This document shows, piece after piece, positions 1 through 10,245 of a stretch of DNA of 64,000 bases. This DNA is from Bolinopsis microptera (Eukaryota > Ctenophora > Tentaculata > Lobata > Bolinopsidae). The translations under genes and the position numbers were made by a program. The notes beneath the pieces are model-generated. The model did not search any database and had not been told where the DNA came from. It worked only from the letters and a program-made list of their open reading frames with translations. Every line of letters starts with the position of its first letter. The first letter of the stretch is position 1. The DNA is taken from the NCBI RefSeq assembly GCF_026151205.1, contig NC_087077.1, forward strand, positions 13,056,983 through 13,120,982, in the 5' to 3' direction.

Positions 1-774
1 CTTTTGCCTTAACCCTAGTCTATTCCTGCTGGTCGGAGCAGGTGTCGACGCAGGGTGCGGGGCATTAGATGTGGTTTACTGGTTCTACCGCTCGAAAATC
101 AGATTAGTGTATTTATTTTAGAATTCCCGCATTACGACTTAGCTGCTGCTCAGATAATAATTAAGTTATTCAACCAATAAAATTACAGCCGCTACATATT
201 CCACATATTAGCGGGGTTAGTGTACATGTAAACCAAGTGTGGAAAGACGAGCGTATGAATGACAGTATAGCATGGCACGTGTATGTAGTCAACAAGGCAT
301 TTGTTACTACTATTGTGTTGTTCCCATATTATCTCCTCCTCTCTTCTCTTTCTAGCCTACTTATTTAGGTTACTTTAGCTCCTTTCCTTCCTCTTTGTTA
401 ATAACACTGTTTTGAGCTGGAGTTATATATATAATAGTTATTATAACAGAGGAGACTACTAATAGCGGGTACCTAATAGCCTGATAATATGGGTATAGTT
501 AGAGTTAGGACACCCGATAATAAGTACCACTAATTGTGGGGGTCAGGATTTTAGCTCTTAACAGGTTTTGAGCTGATGTGATATTCCAGGGTCGCTTTGA
601 CAGGCAAACTCTTTGATAGGAAACACTAGTGGTGATATTTGAAGGTGTGTCAGATATATAATTGATATTAGTTTTAGAGTACTGTAATATTGTTTTAGAG
701 CTAGTGGGATCTGACCAGTTTAACGATACAACACTGAGTCTATCCATATACCAGAACTGTCACGGGTCTCTCTC
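1..774. other. AT-rich non-coding stretch
   Basis: No gene, RNA or mobile element is recognised here. The sequence is AT-rich with short alternating AT runs near 425-450. The short open frames present on both strands have no recognisable domain and look like chance. Confidence 0.6.
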
Positions 775-825
775 TAATCAGACACGTGTTAATCAGATTC
801 AGTCACGTGTTAATCAGATATCAGT
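775..825. repeat. Short tandem repeat with CACGTG E-boxes
   Basis: A unit of about 21 bp containing CACGTGTTAATCAGAT occurs at 783-803 and again at 804-824, with a partial copy (AATCAGA) just upstream. Each full copy carries a CACGTG palindrome, the class of site bound by basic helix-loop-helix factors. Whether it is regulatory is unknown. Confidence 0.6.
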
Positions 826-1870
826 CAGTCTGACACGCCCGATGTAGATCACATACCTCTTTTAGTACATGATATTATTTATTATAGTATACTGACCTCC
901 ACAAAATGCTAATACTTGGAGGCTAGTTAAATAGTGTGTATTAGTAAATCATTTACCGAGTAAGGGTATTGTGCTTTTTTAAGCAGGAATCTCTGCCTCT
1001 GTTGAATGGCATTCCAGTATTTCTTATCTGGACACAGCAGTCCATGCAGTGCTAAGTTTGAGATTCTGTCTGAAATTGGATTGAATATCCAAAAGTATTT
1101 TATTGGATCTTGACTTAATGTGGTTGTAAATCTTACGACTTAAAAGAGCTGAAAAATAAATTGGGTTGGGTTTGTGGAGAGTACTCTTCTCCGTGATATT
1201 CCAGTATTTCCTTATCCTAGCTTTATTGAGACCACCAATCCGTGTTAGTATGAGCTTTAGTCTGGAGGGAATAACCATTAAGTTTAACAAGTATTTTACT
1301 GGCGTTCTTGGCTACAGTATCTACATGTATAGTGTAATTTAACCCAAGAAAGGAAAAAATATCAAGAGCTTGTCTTTGAAATTATTGGTGGGGGTGTGTG
1401 TTGTGGAATCCTCTCTACATCTTGGCTTGTATTGGAATGGAGTTAGATTACCGATTGTCGACTCCATTTTTGATTTTACGCAGCTTTTCAAAATACTATT
1501 ATATGACCTTTAATCGGGAAGTTTATGTATTAACGGGAAACGTTAGTATCGAGAGGTACCCGGGTTTAAATGCGCCATCATGTGATGTCCCGTCATCAAA
1601 ATTAACAATTAGTGGACAACCCCTTACAACTTATGGACGTAATAAATTATGAATGTAGTCAGATTTTAAAATAACCCTGGAAGTTATTACTGTTTTTAAT
1701 CTTTGGTCATGTTAATTACATTCTTGTTATATACCAATGTACATTCCACAGTCGTAAACTTGTTCCCTCACACCTGTTTATTACTTATTCCGCTTCTTGT
1801 TTGAGGAATCAAAACCTGCCTATATTAACCAGGTCACGTTCCAATAACCACTAATAATAGGTTTGAATAA
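826..1870. other. Non-coding stretch with a spaced direct repeat
   Basis: No gene is recognised. The words ATTCCAGTATTTC near 1010-1024 and 1199-1213 form a direct repeat about 187 bp apart, each followed by TTATC or CTTATC. A minus-strand open frame of 88 codons (1024-1290) spans this repeat, but it has no recognisable domain and is not called a gene. Confidence 0.45.
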
Positions 1871-1919
1871 TGTGCGGTAATGTGCGGTAATGTGCGGTAA
1901 TGTTGCGGTAATGTGCAGT
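1871..1919. repeat. 10-bp microsatellite-like tandem repeat
   Basis: Three perfect copies of TGTGCGGTAA (1871-1900) are followed by an 11-bp copy with an extra T (1901-1911) and a degenerate last copy. This is a small local expansion with no visible function. Confidence 0.85.
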
Positions 1920-2326
1920 GGATAGTGGCACACTACTGTCCACAAGGATCACACGACCTTGTTATCAGGGAACTGACACTAGGGAGGCAGTGTTAATACA
2001 CACTACACGTACTCTGGTATATGGCTTAATTATCGTTTTAGTGGGGGTCTACTGGTCGACACATTAATCCTCCTTGATCCCCTCTACACTCACTGTGTAC
2101 TGTGAGTATTACTGAGAAAGGGAGACAACTTTGTTTAAAATTTACCTCCTAAACATGCTTCAAAATCATTCAACCGACTATTATTTAAAGACAGAAGAGA
2201 TTGCTTTGTCCGGACATTGTACACTTTTACACACTGTTTTGCAGGGTGCAAACACCTGGTACGTTAACAGTTTAAATTACTAGGTCGTCATGATGTAGCT
2301 GTAGTCTAGGACTTATTATATGGGTG
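1920..2326. other. Non-coding stretch
   Basis: Nothing recognisable was found on either strand. The nearest structure is the palindrome cluster that starts at 2327. Confidence 0.5.
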
Positions 2327-2506
2327 GTTACCATGGTGACTGAAGACAGGTTGTAGTTACCATATAATGATCTATAATAGGCAATTCCCTTTAGACGTTC
2401 TTGTAGTTTGTACAAGTACAGTTGCCATGGTTTCAAGGTCTAGTTTGGTTCGCTTGTGGTAACCTGTTTGGTTGTCGTGGTTAACTAGAGTAGTCGTCAT
2501 GGTTAC
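2327..2506. promoter_or_regulatory. Cluster of X-box-like (RFX-type) palindromes
   Basis: Position 2327-2340 reads GTTACCATGGTGAC. Its reverse complement fits the metazoan RFX X-box consensus GTNRCCATRGYAAC at every position. Three imperfect relatives follow: GTTGCCATGGTTTC (2421-2434), GTTGTCGTGGTTAAC (2471-2485) and GTCGTCATGGTTAC (2493-2506), all within 180 bp. X-boxes typically control ciliary genes, but no gene is recognised beside these, so the regulatory role is inference. An alternative is a decayed repeat with a palindromic core. Confidence 0.35.
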
Positions 2507-5500
2507 ATAGACACATTCAAAACAGCTTCAGCTTAGTTCTCTTTAGAGGTAGTTATGTAGATAACTTTTTCAATGTACATATATTGTTAGTGTTTTAACG
2601 AAAGGAAAGTTGTTAACAGTCAAGTGTAAGCGCGTTCCACACACTTATTCACAATGTGGTTCGAGTAGTATTGAGCCAACAGTGGTACCTGACAAAATAC
2701 TCTTGCTCATTATTTTTACTCACATCACATACTTGAAACTGTACAATGACTCCTCTATTATTACCACCACGATTGGTTAATGGCCGATTGGTAAATACAA
2801 TATTACATTTTTTTGTATGTAACATTTTCCATAAATGTTTATTAGTAGAGCCTGTTTTCTTCTTATTAAAGTACATGCTAAGTTTTCTACATAACCACTT
2901 TGGAGATCAGTAGTAATTCCAATAACAAGCACCAATAAATTCTGCTTTTGGTTCCGAAATGGTTACGTTAGGAAATTATAAAAAGTAAGTGCTTTTCAAA
3001 CTCTACACTCTACAGCTTCCTCTGTTATTAGTACGTGAAACATTCCCCACTTTTACATTGGTGTGTCATGTTGGCAGACGAGGTTGTTATGCCAAACCCT
3101 GTGAGAAGCTCACGGCTGGGATAATGGCTCTATCAGGGTTAACCACTGTCGGGTGTGATTAACCTGCATTTAAGTAATTAGCAGAGTTAATTAAGAAATT
3201 AGCAGAGAACACACCAAGTCTCCGGGATCTCAGGAGATGGTCTGGGAGTTCCTGTGGATGTAAGGAAAAATGTTAGATCTACCATTACATTGTACTTACT
3301 TGCGTAGATACAAGGGAAACACCAGCTTGGATAGTTTCAAATAGTTTATATTTAGACGGTTAAGTTGAAGGAATTGAGGATAAAGCGTTGGACGGAGAGA
3401 TGATTAAAATCCTGCTTTATTAGTTACTTTGGTAGGCTATAGTTTTCTATTTAGGTTTTTAGTGGGCATGGTCGGGAGTTGTTACTGAACAAATAATACA
3501 CGCTTATCTCATCTAACAAAAAAAGGTAACTTTACGCAGCAGTTTGATTATAATTAATTCATTAACTTTTCTTCAATCTTCATGATACTCACAAAGGAAA
3601 AGTTTATTCATAAATAACGAATCATATATTTTTGAATTTACAGAGTGGTTTCAATGGCGTCGCGTTTATATATCTTTTAAGTCTTGTATTGTTACCAATA
3701 TTCTTGAGATGTTAGTGAGGTTGGTTAGTAGTAAACAATAGTAACTCCCTGTTTTGTCTTACTATGCAGAAGCAATTTTTTAACATTTGTATTTAAAGGT
3801 TAGCTTAACCATTACAACTACAGATTACGGAAACTGAAAGTTTTTTCTCGTGTGATGAATATGACCATCGTTGCCAACCTTCAATAGTAACTCTTTACTT
3901 ATCTTAAGTGCTCTGCCAGATCACAGAACTCCTGTTCTTGCCAGTCTGCTCCCATGTCTTGAATCCTCATGAGAGGTGATGACTGAAAATTAGTTCACCA
4001 TTACCCTAGATAACTCTAGATGTGTTGCCACATATTTACCGTCCATCAACCAAAAGACCGCCGAAAAAACAAGTCATTAGAAACAACTTGTTGGAACAAG
4101 GCGCGGCCGTGATGGTTAGATAATTCAAAGTTGAAGGGCACATTCTCATTAATGTGCAACTACACATGTTTGCGCGCGCCAGGAAATTCGCTTGCGATTT
4201 TCCATCATCGTAGACAAGATTAATTGCAGTCTATATTTTTGCATTGACCCATTCTTAACAAAATGACTCTATCATAACAAAAAATTACAAAAGATTAAAA
4301 CAGACATAGAACCAATTGGTTTTTTAAACCCCAAAATAATTCTTAAATTCGATTGGTATCTTTCAGGGGGGGGAATGCGACCCATCTCGTAATCAGTCCT
4401 GAAAGGAGTTTCAGTTATACCCGTATGGAGTATTGGGCTAAGCAAGTCCCTAAACTCCACTTACAGACCAGCAGGTAAATACAACAGTAACTTGTTAGAG
4501 ATGCTGTTATACTATTGTACCAGAGGTTAGGGACGCGATTTTGCTATCAGTGGAGGATGGGGGATTTATTAGGTTATTCTTTTAGCAAACAATTTGAGGG
4601 AAATACACGACTCGTGTTTAGTGATAAGAATAATGTTGATTAATACATTTGTAGATTGAAACTGTGACAACGGGCGTTATATGTTATTTAACAGAAAAAT
4701 ATGTTAAAAATGCCCCAGCAATGAAATTACGAGTTAAATGAGGAAGACTTTTTAAAAAAGTTTCAAATGTCAGAGATATTGGTTTTTGGATATTTGTCGT
4801 TATTTTTTTTTTCTTCCGCGACTTATTTCCCGGAAGAAGCATTCTTTAGAACTTTATCAGGAACCACGTGATCTTTTGAGATGTCAGTGCAATTTAACCG
4901 TTTCTGTGTTTTGGGCTGTCTGACATCTAATGTAGAAGCACACTGTTAGTGTCTGATCTTGACAGGACAGTCTAGCTGCAAGAAATATGTATGGAAGAAT
5001 GACCGAAATATGGAAGATAACAGTAGAAACTGGTTATAACAGTTTCTTGTCCGTTATCTAAGCAGATAGTTGCCGCTGTTATATTTATCATTTCTGAGTG
5101 GTTCTAGGGTTACAATAGTTTTAGGGTTAACGTTTTCCGGTCGTTTTTTTCCTACGCCCTTCAGTGGTTTCACATTACTGTCTAGGGATTGCGTGTATCC
5201 TTTGTTCTGAATTTTATCTGTCCGGGAATTTTGTTTTTCTGGGCCCAATCTTACGAATTGTCCAAGAAATGTCTCGTGAATTTTGCCAGACGAAAAATAA
5301 TTGTTGGTCCCGCGGTTTTTTATTAAATTTATTTTACTGATTATAAAAGTTGGTTTTCGCAAATAAGTTAATTGATCAACATATGCCTTCCTAATCCCCT
5401 ATTAAAGTCTTGGGCTTTTTCCAGTTAATCTAATAAACGTGCAAAGTAATTCAAATCATTTTCACAACAATTAATTAAATACGTTATTGAGTATTGAGTA

Positions 5501-6474
5501 TTATGTGCAAATGGAATGGGAACGCTTAAAGTTTTAGGGCCAGTTTAGATCTAGTCCACACAGCCCACACCCTCGCTCCATAATACAATAATTTGTTTTA
5601 CTTCTAGGATGAAAAGCTGTAATACATAATGTTAGAATTAGGATTGGAAAGTCTCACACTCATGATGACCTGAACAGTAGTTGTACACTGAACAGCTCGC
5701 AATGAGGGCCGCATAATGCTGTCTACATCAACCACACTGCATAATATAACACTCTAACTGTAGAACTCTTCACTTTCACTGGTATAACTCTTTTCAGGTA
5801 GTTTGCACATGCCTTGCAGCCGTTGTTTGTTCTCACCCAGTTTACGTTTTACTGTTTTCATCGATACACCGGGTGTACTGAAGCTAAGACTTGGTTTTAA
5901 TGCAATGGCTTGCTGGTGGAGTTTCTGATTTCTTAGGTTGAATTTCAATTTTTAATGTGGATGATGATTTGATTTTATACCAAAAAATAGGTTTTTTTAA
6001 TTAACGAAAATTATTATTCAATCGGTTTTTTTTCGGTCTATGATTCGTAGTTATTTCTTTACGTTCTGATTTTACCGACACTGTTACACAGCTTTTTCTT
6101 AATTATGGTTGTCTTATTTTCTGAGGAACTGACTACAATTTATCTATGCTTACTATTCATTTATAAACTCGGTAGTTCGGTTAACGGAACCCTTAGCCGT
6201 GACAATTAAAACTGCGCTTTGACTTTAAACTGGTACCAATAACCATCACAGACCCAACTCTCAACCATGACAACTACATTGGTTACCATGGAATAACCCA
6301 TACTTTTCGCGCATTGCGATACCTCATAATTTCATATACGAATTTTCCGCATGTTTTAAAATAATTCTTGTCGGTCGCATACTTTGGGAACGAAATCAAA
6401 AAAGGTCGGAAATGAGAGCTTTTTTGAGTATCTGAATTGGTTTAACGCATATATTTAAAAATATTCGTGTAGGT
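2507..6474. other. Long AT-rich non-coding stretch
   Basis: No gene is supported. Small structures seen are a direct repeat of AATTAGCAGAG near 3176-3208 and a 7-bp inverted repeat (AACAAGT...ACTTGTT) near 4070-4095. The longest open frame in the whole left flank lies here on the minus strand (5054-5362, 102 codons); it is basic and lysine-rich, without a domain I recognise. A second minus-strand frame (5754-5948, 64 codons) is hydrophilic and also unrecognised. An unannotated exon in this interval cannot be excluded. Confidence 0.5.
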
Positions 6475-6566
6475 ACATTTGAGTCGATGAGATGGAACAT
6501 TTTTTGTCGATGAGTTGGCAATTGACACATTTTTTGTCGATGAGTTGGGATATTTTCAGTCGCTAG
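6475..6566. repeat. About 30-bp tandem repeat, three copies
   Basis: The word GTCGATGAG recurs at about 6483, 6536 and between them at about 6507, spaced roughly 24-30 bp, with two copies preceded by ACATTTTTT and followed by TTGG. It is an imperfect, short tandem expansion next to the left side of the DNA transposon. No function is evident. Confidence 0.6.
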
Positions 6567-6922
6567 TTGTGAGACCTGCTCACCTAACAGTTTCCGCGTT
6601 CTATACCACACTGGGTAGATGACCATTTCTTATTTAAAATTTCTTATTGCAGTCAAGGCTTACTTACAACCAATTACCGATACTGAACTTGTTTACGGTT
6701 GTTATATAGTTCGTTAACCACTTTACCACGTCATGAACTGTTAGTGTTCATTTTAAACGTCAGACTTCCCGTTCATCTTCTAGTATTGATAGTTTGCAAC
6801 CTGATTCTGCGTCTTCTCGAGTTCATGACTCGAGAGTTTTCATTTATGAGAGCAGTGGAAAGCTTTTCAGTAGAGTTTGTAACTTGATTGTTATTCATGT
6901 TACAAAGTCTGCAAAAAAGACC
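6567..6922. other. Non-coding stretch with a CTCGAG hairpin
   Basis: No gene is recognised. An inverted repeat with a 7-bp perfect stem, TCTCGAG (6815-6821) and CTCGAGA (6829-6835), encloses a 7-base loop. Confidence 0.5.
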
Positions 6923-6980
6923 TACCTTACTCGGGATTAATACGACGGGTTTATTAACGACCGGTTTTACTCTCTCGCCA

Positions 6981-7028
6981 TGGGTTCGGGGAAAAAAATA
7001 TCGGCGAAAATGCTCCAAATACCCACCA
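6981..7028 (+). repeat. Subterminal module of the MITE, left copy
   Basis: This copy begins TGGGTTCGGGGAAAAAAATA and ends AATACCCACC. It matches 7722-7768 in the same orientation even though the element ends themselves are inverted, so it is an independent subterminal repeat. The module's own ends (TGGGTT and ACCCA) are nearly complementary, giving it hairpin potential. Confidence 0.6.
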
Positions 7029-7721
7029 ATTTTTCACGGCGGCCAATTTACCGGGTGTCCAAACCTTTCAATTTTAGATTTCAAAAATTTTGTCTCAGAT
7101 GTAAATTTCCTTTTAGAGGTAAGCAAGTTTTGAAATTTTCGCATTGCTTACTAAAATTCGTGATGAACAAGAGGTCGATATGGGTAGTCTGCTGGTAGTC
7201 TGCTGGTGTATCGTGTTGGTAGTTCTTTTAGTCTAGCACTCTAGCAAATTAGTTCGTTTTGAATTTAGCATTATTAAATGTTTAAGTGTATCAAAATAAC
7301 CATTATGACTCCTCAAAAAAGAATGCTAGCGTTTCACATTCTTTTAGAATTTTGAAAAATGACTGATGAAATGATTCTGTTATTGACAGTTTTATTAATT
7401 CAAATTCAAGTTTTTATTTAACTGTTACTGTTACCTTGAGTACTATTTCATATGTAGGATAGTCAATACCTAAGAAATTAAAAAATTGGCCTATTAAATC
7501 AACTTTGACAAATAAGGATATTATGACAAGATTGGGCAAAATAGGTGAAATTTTTTTGCAAATTTTAGGCCAAATTGAAGTCGAAAAAAAAACCTACAAA
7601 AGTGTTCCCCAATGTCTTCTTTAGGTGAATTTAAGACAACGATTAATAGATGAGCACCCATTCCCTTGGAACCCTAAAAGCTGGTGTAGGCGGGTTTTAT
7701 AACGCCGGTGGTTGAAAAATG

Positions 7722-7768
7722 TGGGGTTCGGGGTATAAAAAATATGGCGAAATTACCTAAACCCACCG
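7722..7768 (+). repeat. Subterminal module of the MITE, right copy
   Basis: This copy begins TGGGGTTCGGGGTATAAAAA, contains ATATGGCGAAAT and ends AAACCCACCG. It parallels the left copy at 6981-7028 with scattered differences. Such repeated subterminal blocks are often transposase-binding sites; that role is inferred here. Confidence 0.6.
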
Positions 7769-7802
7769 CTTTATCCCGGTCATAATAATCCCGAGTAAGG
7801 TA

Positions 7803-9520
7803 ATGAAGCGCCTAATGATATGTAATAGTGCGTCTTACATAATAGCGAAAAGTAATATATCAATTAGACCTACACCTATAACTATGGTAGTTATTTGAAT
7901 CGGGCATACCGCATATGTTAGTATTTTAGAATTTTCACGGGAAAGTAAGACTATCACTAAAAATTATATCACTAATTTATGATAAGCCACTGTTTAGATC
8001 GGCTAAAGAAATGTTGAATATACCCCATCTTTTTATTTGCAAGTTAGGGAAGGAAAATTAAATTTCCACCACATATTCGGACAGTTTTAAGCAACAAATA
8101 AAAGCTGCTGCATTCCGTCCTTGGGAAGACGTGATCAGATCAACCTGACGTGGTATTGATATTTGCTAACAAGTATACATAATGCAATGTGAAAAAACAT
8201 AGTTTGCAAAAATTGTTCGCAACCGCTGTATTAATTAAAAAAAAATTAAAACTAAAGGGGAAAGTTGCAATTCCCTTTAATTTACTGTATTCAGATCTTC
8301 TACTAAAGGACTCCTTTGTCACTTTGTCTAATAAAAACTTTGTTACTAATAAAAAATAGGTATAATAAGGGTAGGATACATCATTTCAGATGTGTTTAAT
8401 ATGTAGGCTTAGAGGCAAACCTCCAAAAAGTTCCATAATAATTTATTTTAATCGTTTCCTTTCGGGTTTTTTGTTGCTTTACAAGAGTCGCTTAAGCATG
8501 CCAGGGACTCACATATTTACTTGCAGCACATACTGTATACAAACTGCAGCGGACACAGTCACTCAAATTAAACAATATGGGTTTTAACAATATTGATTAA
8601 GGGCCGAGTTCTGATTGAAGTTGATGGTTTTGGTTATCATAAAAATCTGACGCCATCCCCCTCAGAAATGCGGGGAGACTTCAATCATCTACGTTGATGG
8701 TCTCTGATCATGATAAACAGTCCCATAGTTAATTTATATAATATAGTAATATTGAATAAATCTTTTATTAATTCCCTTTAATACCGGTATACTACCGGGC
8801 GTTTAGCCTGTACGTGGGAAGTTTAGTCCAGTCTTGTCATATATTTCATGTAATGATCTTAATCATGCTATAATGTATGTATTTTCACTGTGAGTCGCCG
8901 TTAGAATTTGATGATTTTAGATTTTCACTGTGTAGTGTGTTAAGTCACATTACACTGGCTGTACTCACAATTAGGCTTACTTTTCTCATTCGTTGTTAAA
9001 TATCCCTACTCATCCTCAGCTTTTATGTTCAGTAAATAAAGCCCGTGACTGAGGCCTATATTCATCATGATATTATATCGATTACTGTGTTCGTACAGCC
9101 TGAACGTACTATAAACTTGGTAAAATGACCCGCAGCTCTGTGATTGCTAATGCCCCGATCTTCGCGGCACCTTATACTGCCTTTGCTCTTAATTCGGCGC
9201 TTGTTGTTCGGTTAATCTTAGCCCTTATCGCTCATGGCCGGGAACCTGGAGGTGAAGTTTGACCTGCCATCATTTCCTTTGTTCCTCGTGACCAGTGAGC
9301 ACTTTTGTTGACGCCTTTATTAGGGATAGTGACCCCGTCGTCGTAACACTGCAGGCCTTTGATTGTGAGTACTCGTGCAGAGAACTGCTCGATATATTAA
9401 TGTATTTGTTTCTTTGTTAATAAATACGAATAATAATAAAAAATACACATTGTCTTAGATTGAATAAAATACTTGCTCAGCATGCTTATTTATGGATTTG
9501 CATGTTAGGTGTGATTGCGC
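7803..9520. other. AT-rich non-coding stretch
   Basis: No gene is supported. An inverted pair, TGATTGAAGT near 8612 and ACTTCAATCA near 8671, could form a 10-bp stem with a loop of about 50 bases. Several AATAAA words occur near 9036, 9418-9440 and 9465, but no open frame precedes them. Confidence 0.45.
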
Positions 9521-10183
9521 TACAAGCTCTCGTAAAAAGCGCTTAAAGCGCTAGTGGTCTGCAACTTTGTTGTACTGTGTGGTTTCCGTTACAGTTGGCA
9601 CCCTCCCTGGCAGTTGTGGTTCTGTCTAAGCACGTGCAGTTTAACAAAGCCCGCGCGATGGCTCCATCCTATCTGCCACACGTTTCATGGATTTAACTGG
9701 CGTTTTTTACTAGTCTTTGCTCCGATGTTTTTAAACCCCTACTCGTTTTAGCGTTCTGTTTGCTTACGTAATTTTGTTCGATCTTCTAGTTTTTGCCGTA
9801 CGGATTGCTGATTTTCAATTCGATGTATTAATAGACTTATAATGGAGCGATGACTGCCTTATCAGCCAACGGGGGCGGTTACCTGAATCATTTAAACTTT
9901 TGGAACGTTTTTTATACGCCAGTGTAAAGATCCTAGACACATTACTTCATCAAAGTATTAATGCTATTGCCTTATCCTATAGTTATAGGGGCTAGCTTTC
10001 CTTGTACTCGTTATCATGAGTTTGAATTTTGCCCGGACGTGACTCCGAAAAGGACTCTTCATTAGTCATTATCTCACGGACTATAAGTTTACACAGTAAT
10101 ATGTTAAACTTGATCGAGGAAAATGTCTCGCTTATTACCCAGTTTAAAATATTTACAGTTGACTTTTCCTTTTCTTTATCTAT
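9521..10183. other. Non-coding stretch with a GC hairpin and a PBS-like word
   Basis: An inverted repeat, AGCGCT-TAA-AGCGCT, lies near 9538-9552. About 40 bases on, the sequence ACAGTTGGCACCCTCCCTGG (9591-9610) resembles the end of a retroviral-type LTR followed by a tRNA primer-binding site. No gag or pol frame and no second LTR are seen, so an LTR element is not called. Confidence 0.3.
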
Positions 10184-10245
10184 GGTGTTATCAGCACGTG
10201 GTATTTTATCAGCAAAACGTGTTATTTTATCAGCACTGACGTTTT
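10184..10245. repeat. About 20-bp imperfect tandem repeat
   Basis: The word TTATCAGCA occurs three times (near 10188, 10207 and 10229), each followed by a CGTG- or ACG-containing segment and a T-rich end. It is a short local duplication with no evident function. Confidence 0.6.

Larger units (their letters stand above)
6925..7800. mobile_element. Non-autonomous DNA transposon (MITE-like), TA target site
   Basis: The left end starts CCTTACTCGGGATTA (6925-6939) and the right end finishes with the matching reverse complement, TAATCCCGAGTAAGG (7786-7800). TA lies immediately outside both ends (6923-6924 and 7801-7802), as expected for a TA target-site duplication of Tc1/mariner-type transposition. 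The similarity of the ends continues imperfectly for about 35 bp. Inside, a module of about 47 bp is repeated in direct orientation near each end. The 876-bp interior has no transposase frame, so the element would need an enzyme supplied in trans. Superfamily assignment is inferred from TA and the termini only. Confidence 0.7.

Noticed and set aside
5054-5362. 102-codon minus-strand open frame, the longest in the left flank
   Set aside because: It has no recognisable domain, a low-complexity lysine/asparagine-rich composition and no neighbouring exon signals, and it is about the length expected by chance in 12 kb of AT-rich DNA.
5754-5948. 64-codon hydrophilic minus-strand frame ending SEEFYS
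   Set aside because: It looks somewhat protein-like, but I could not name a family, find splice partners or show coding bias.
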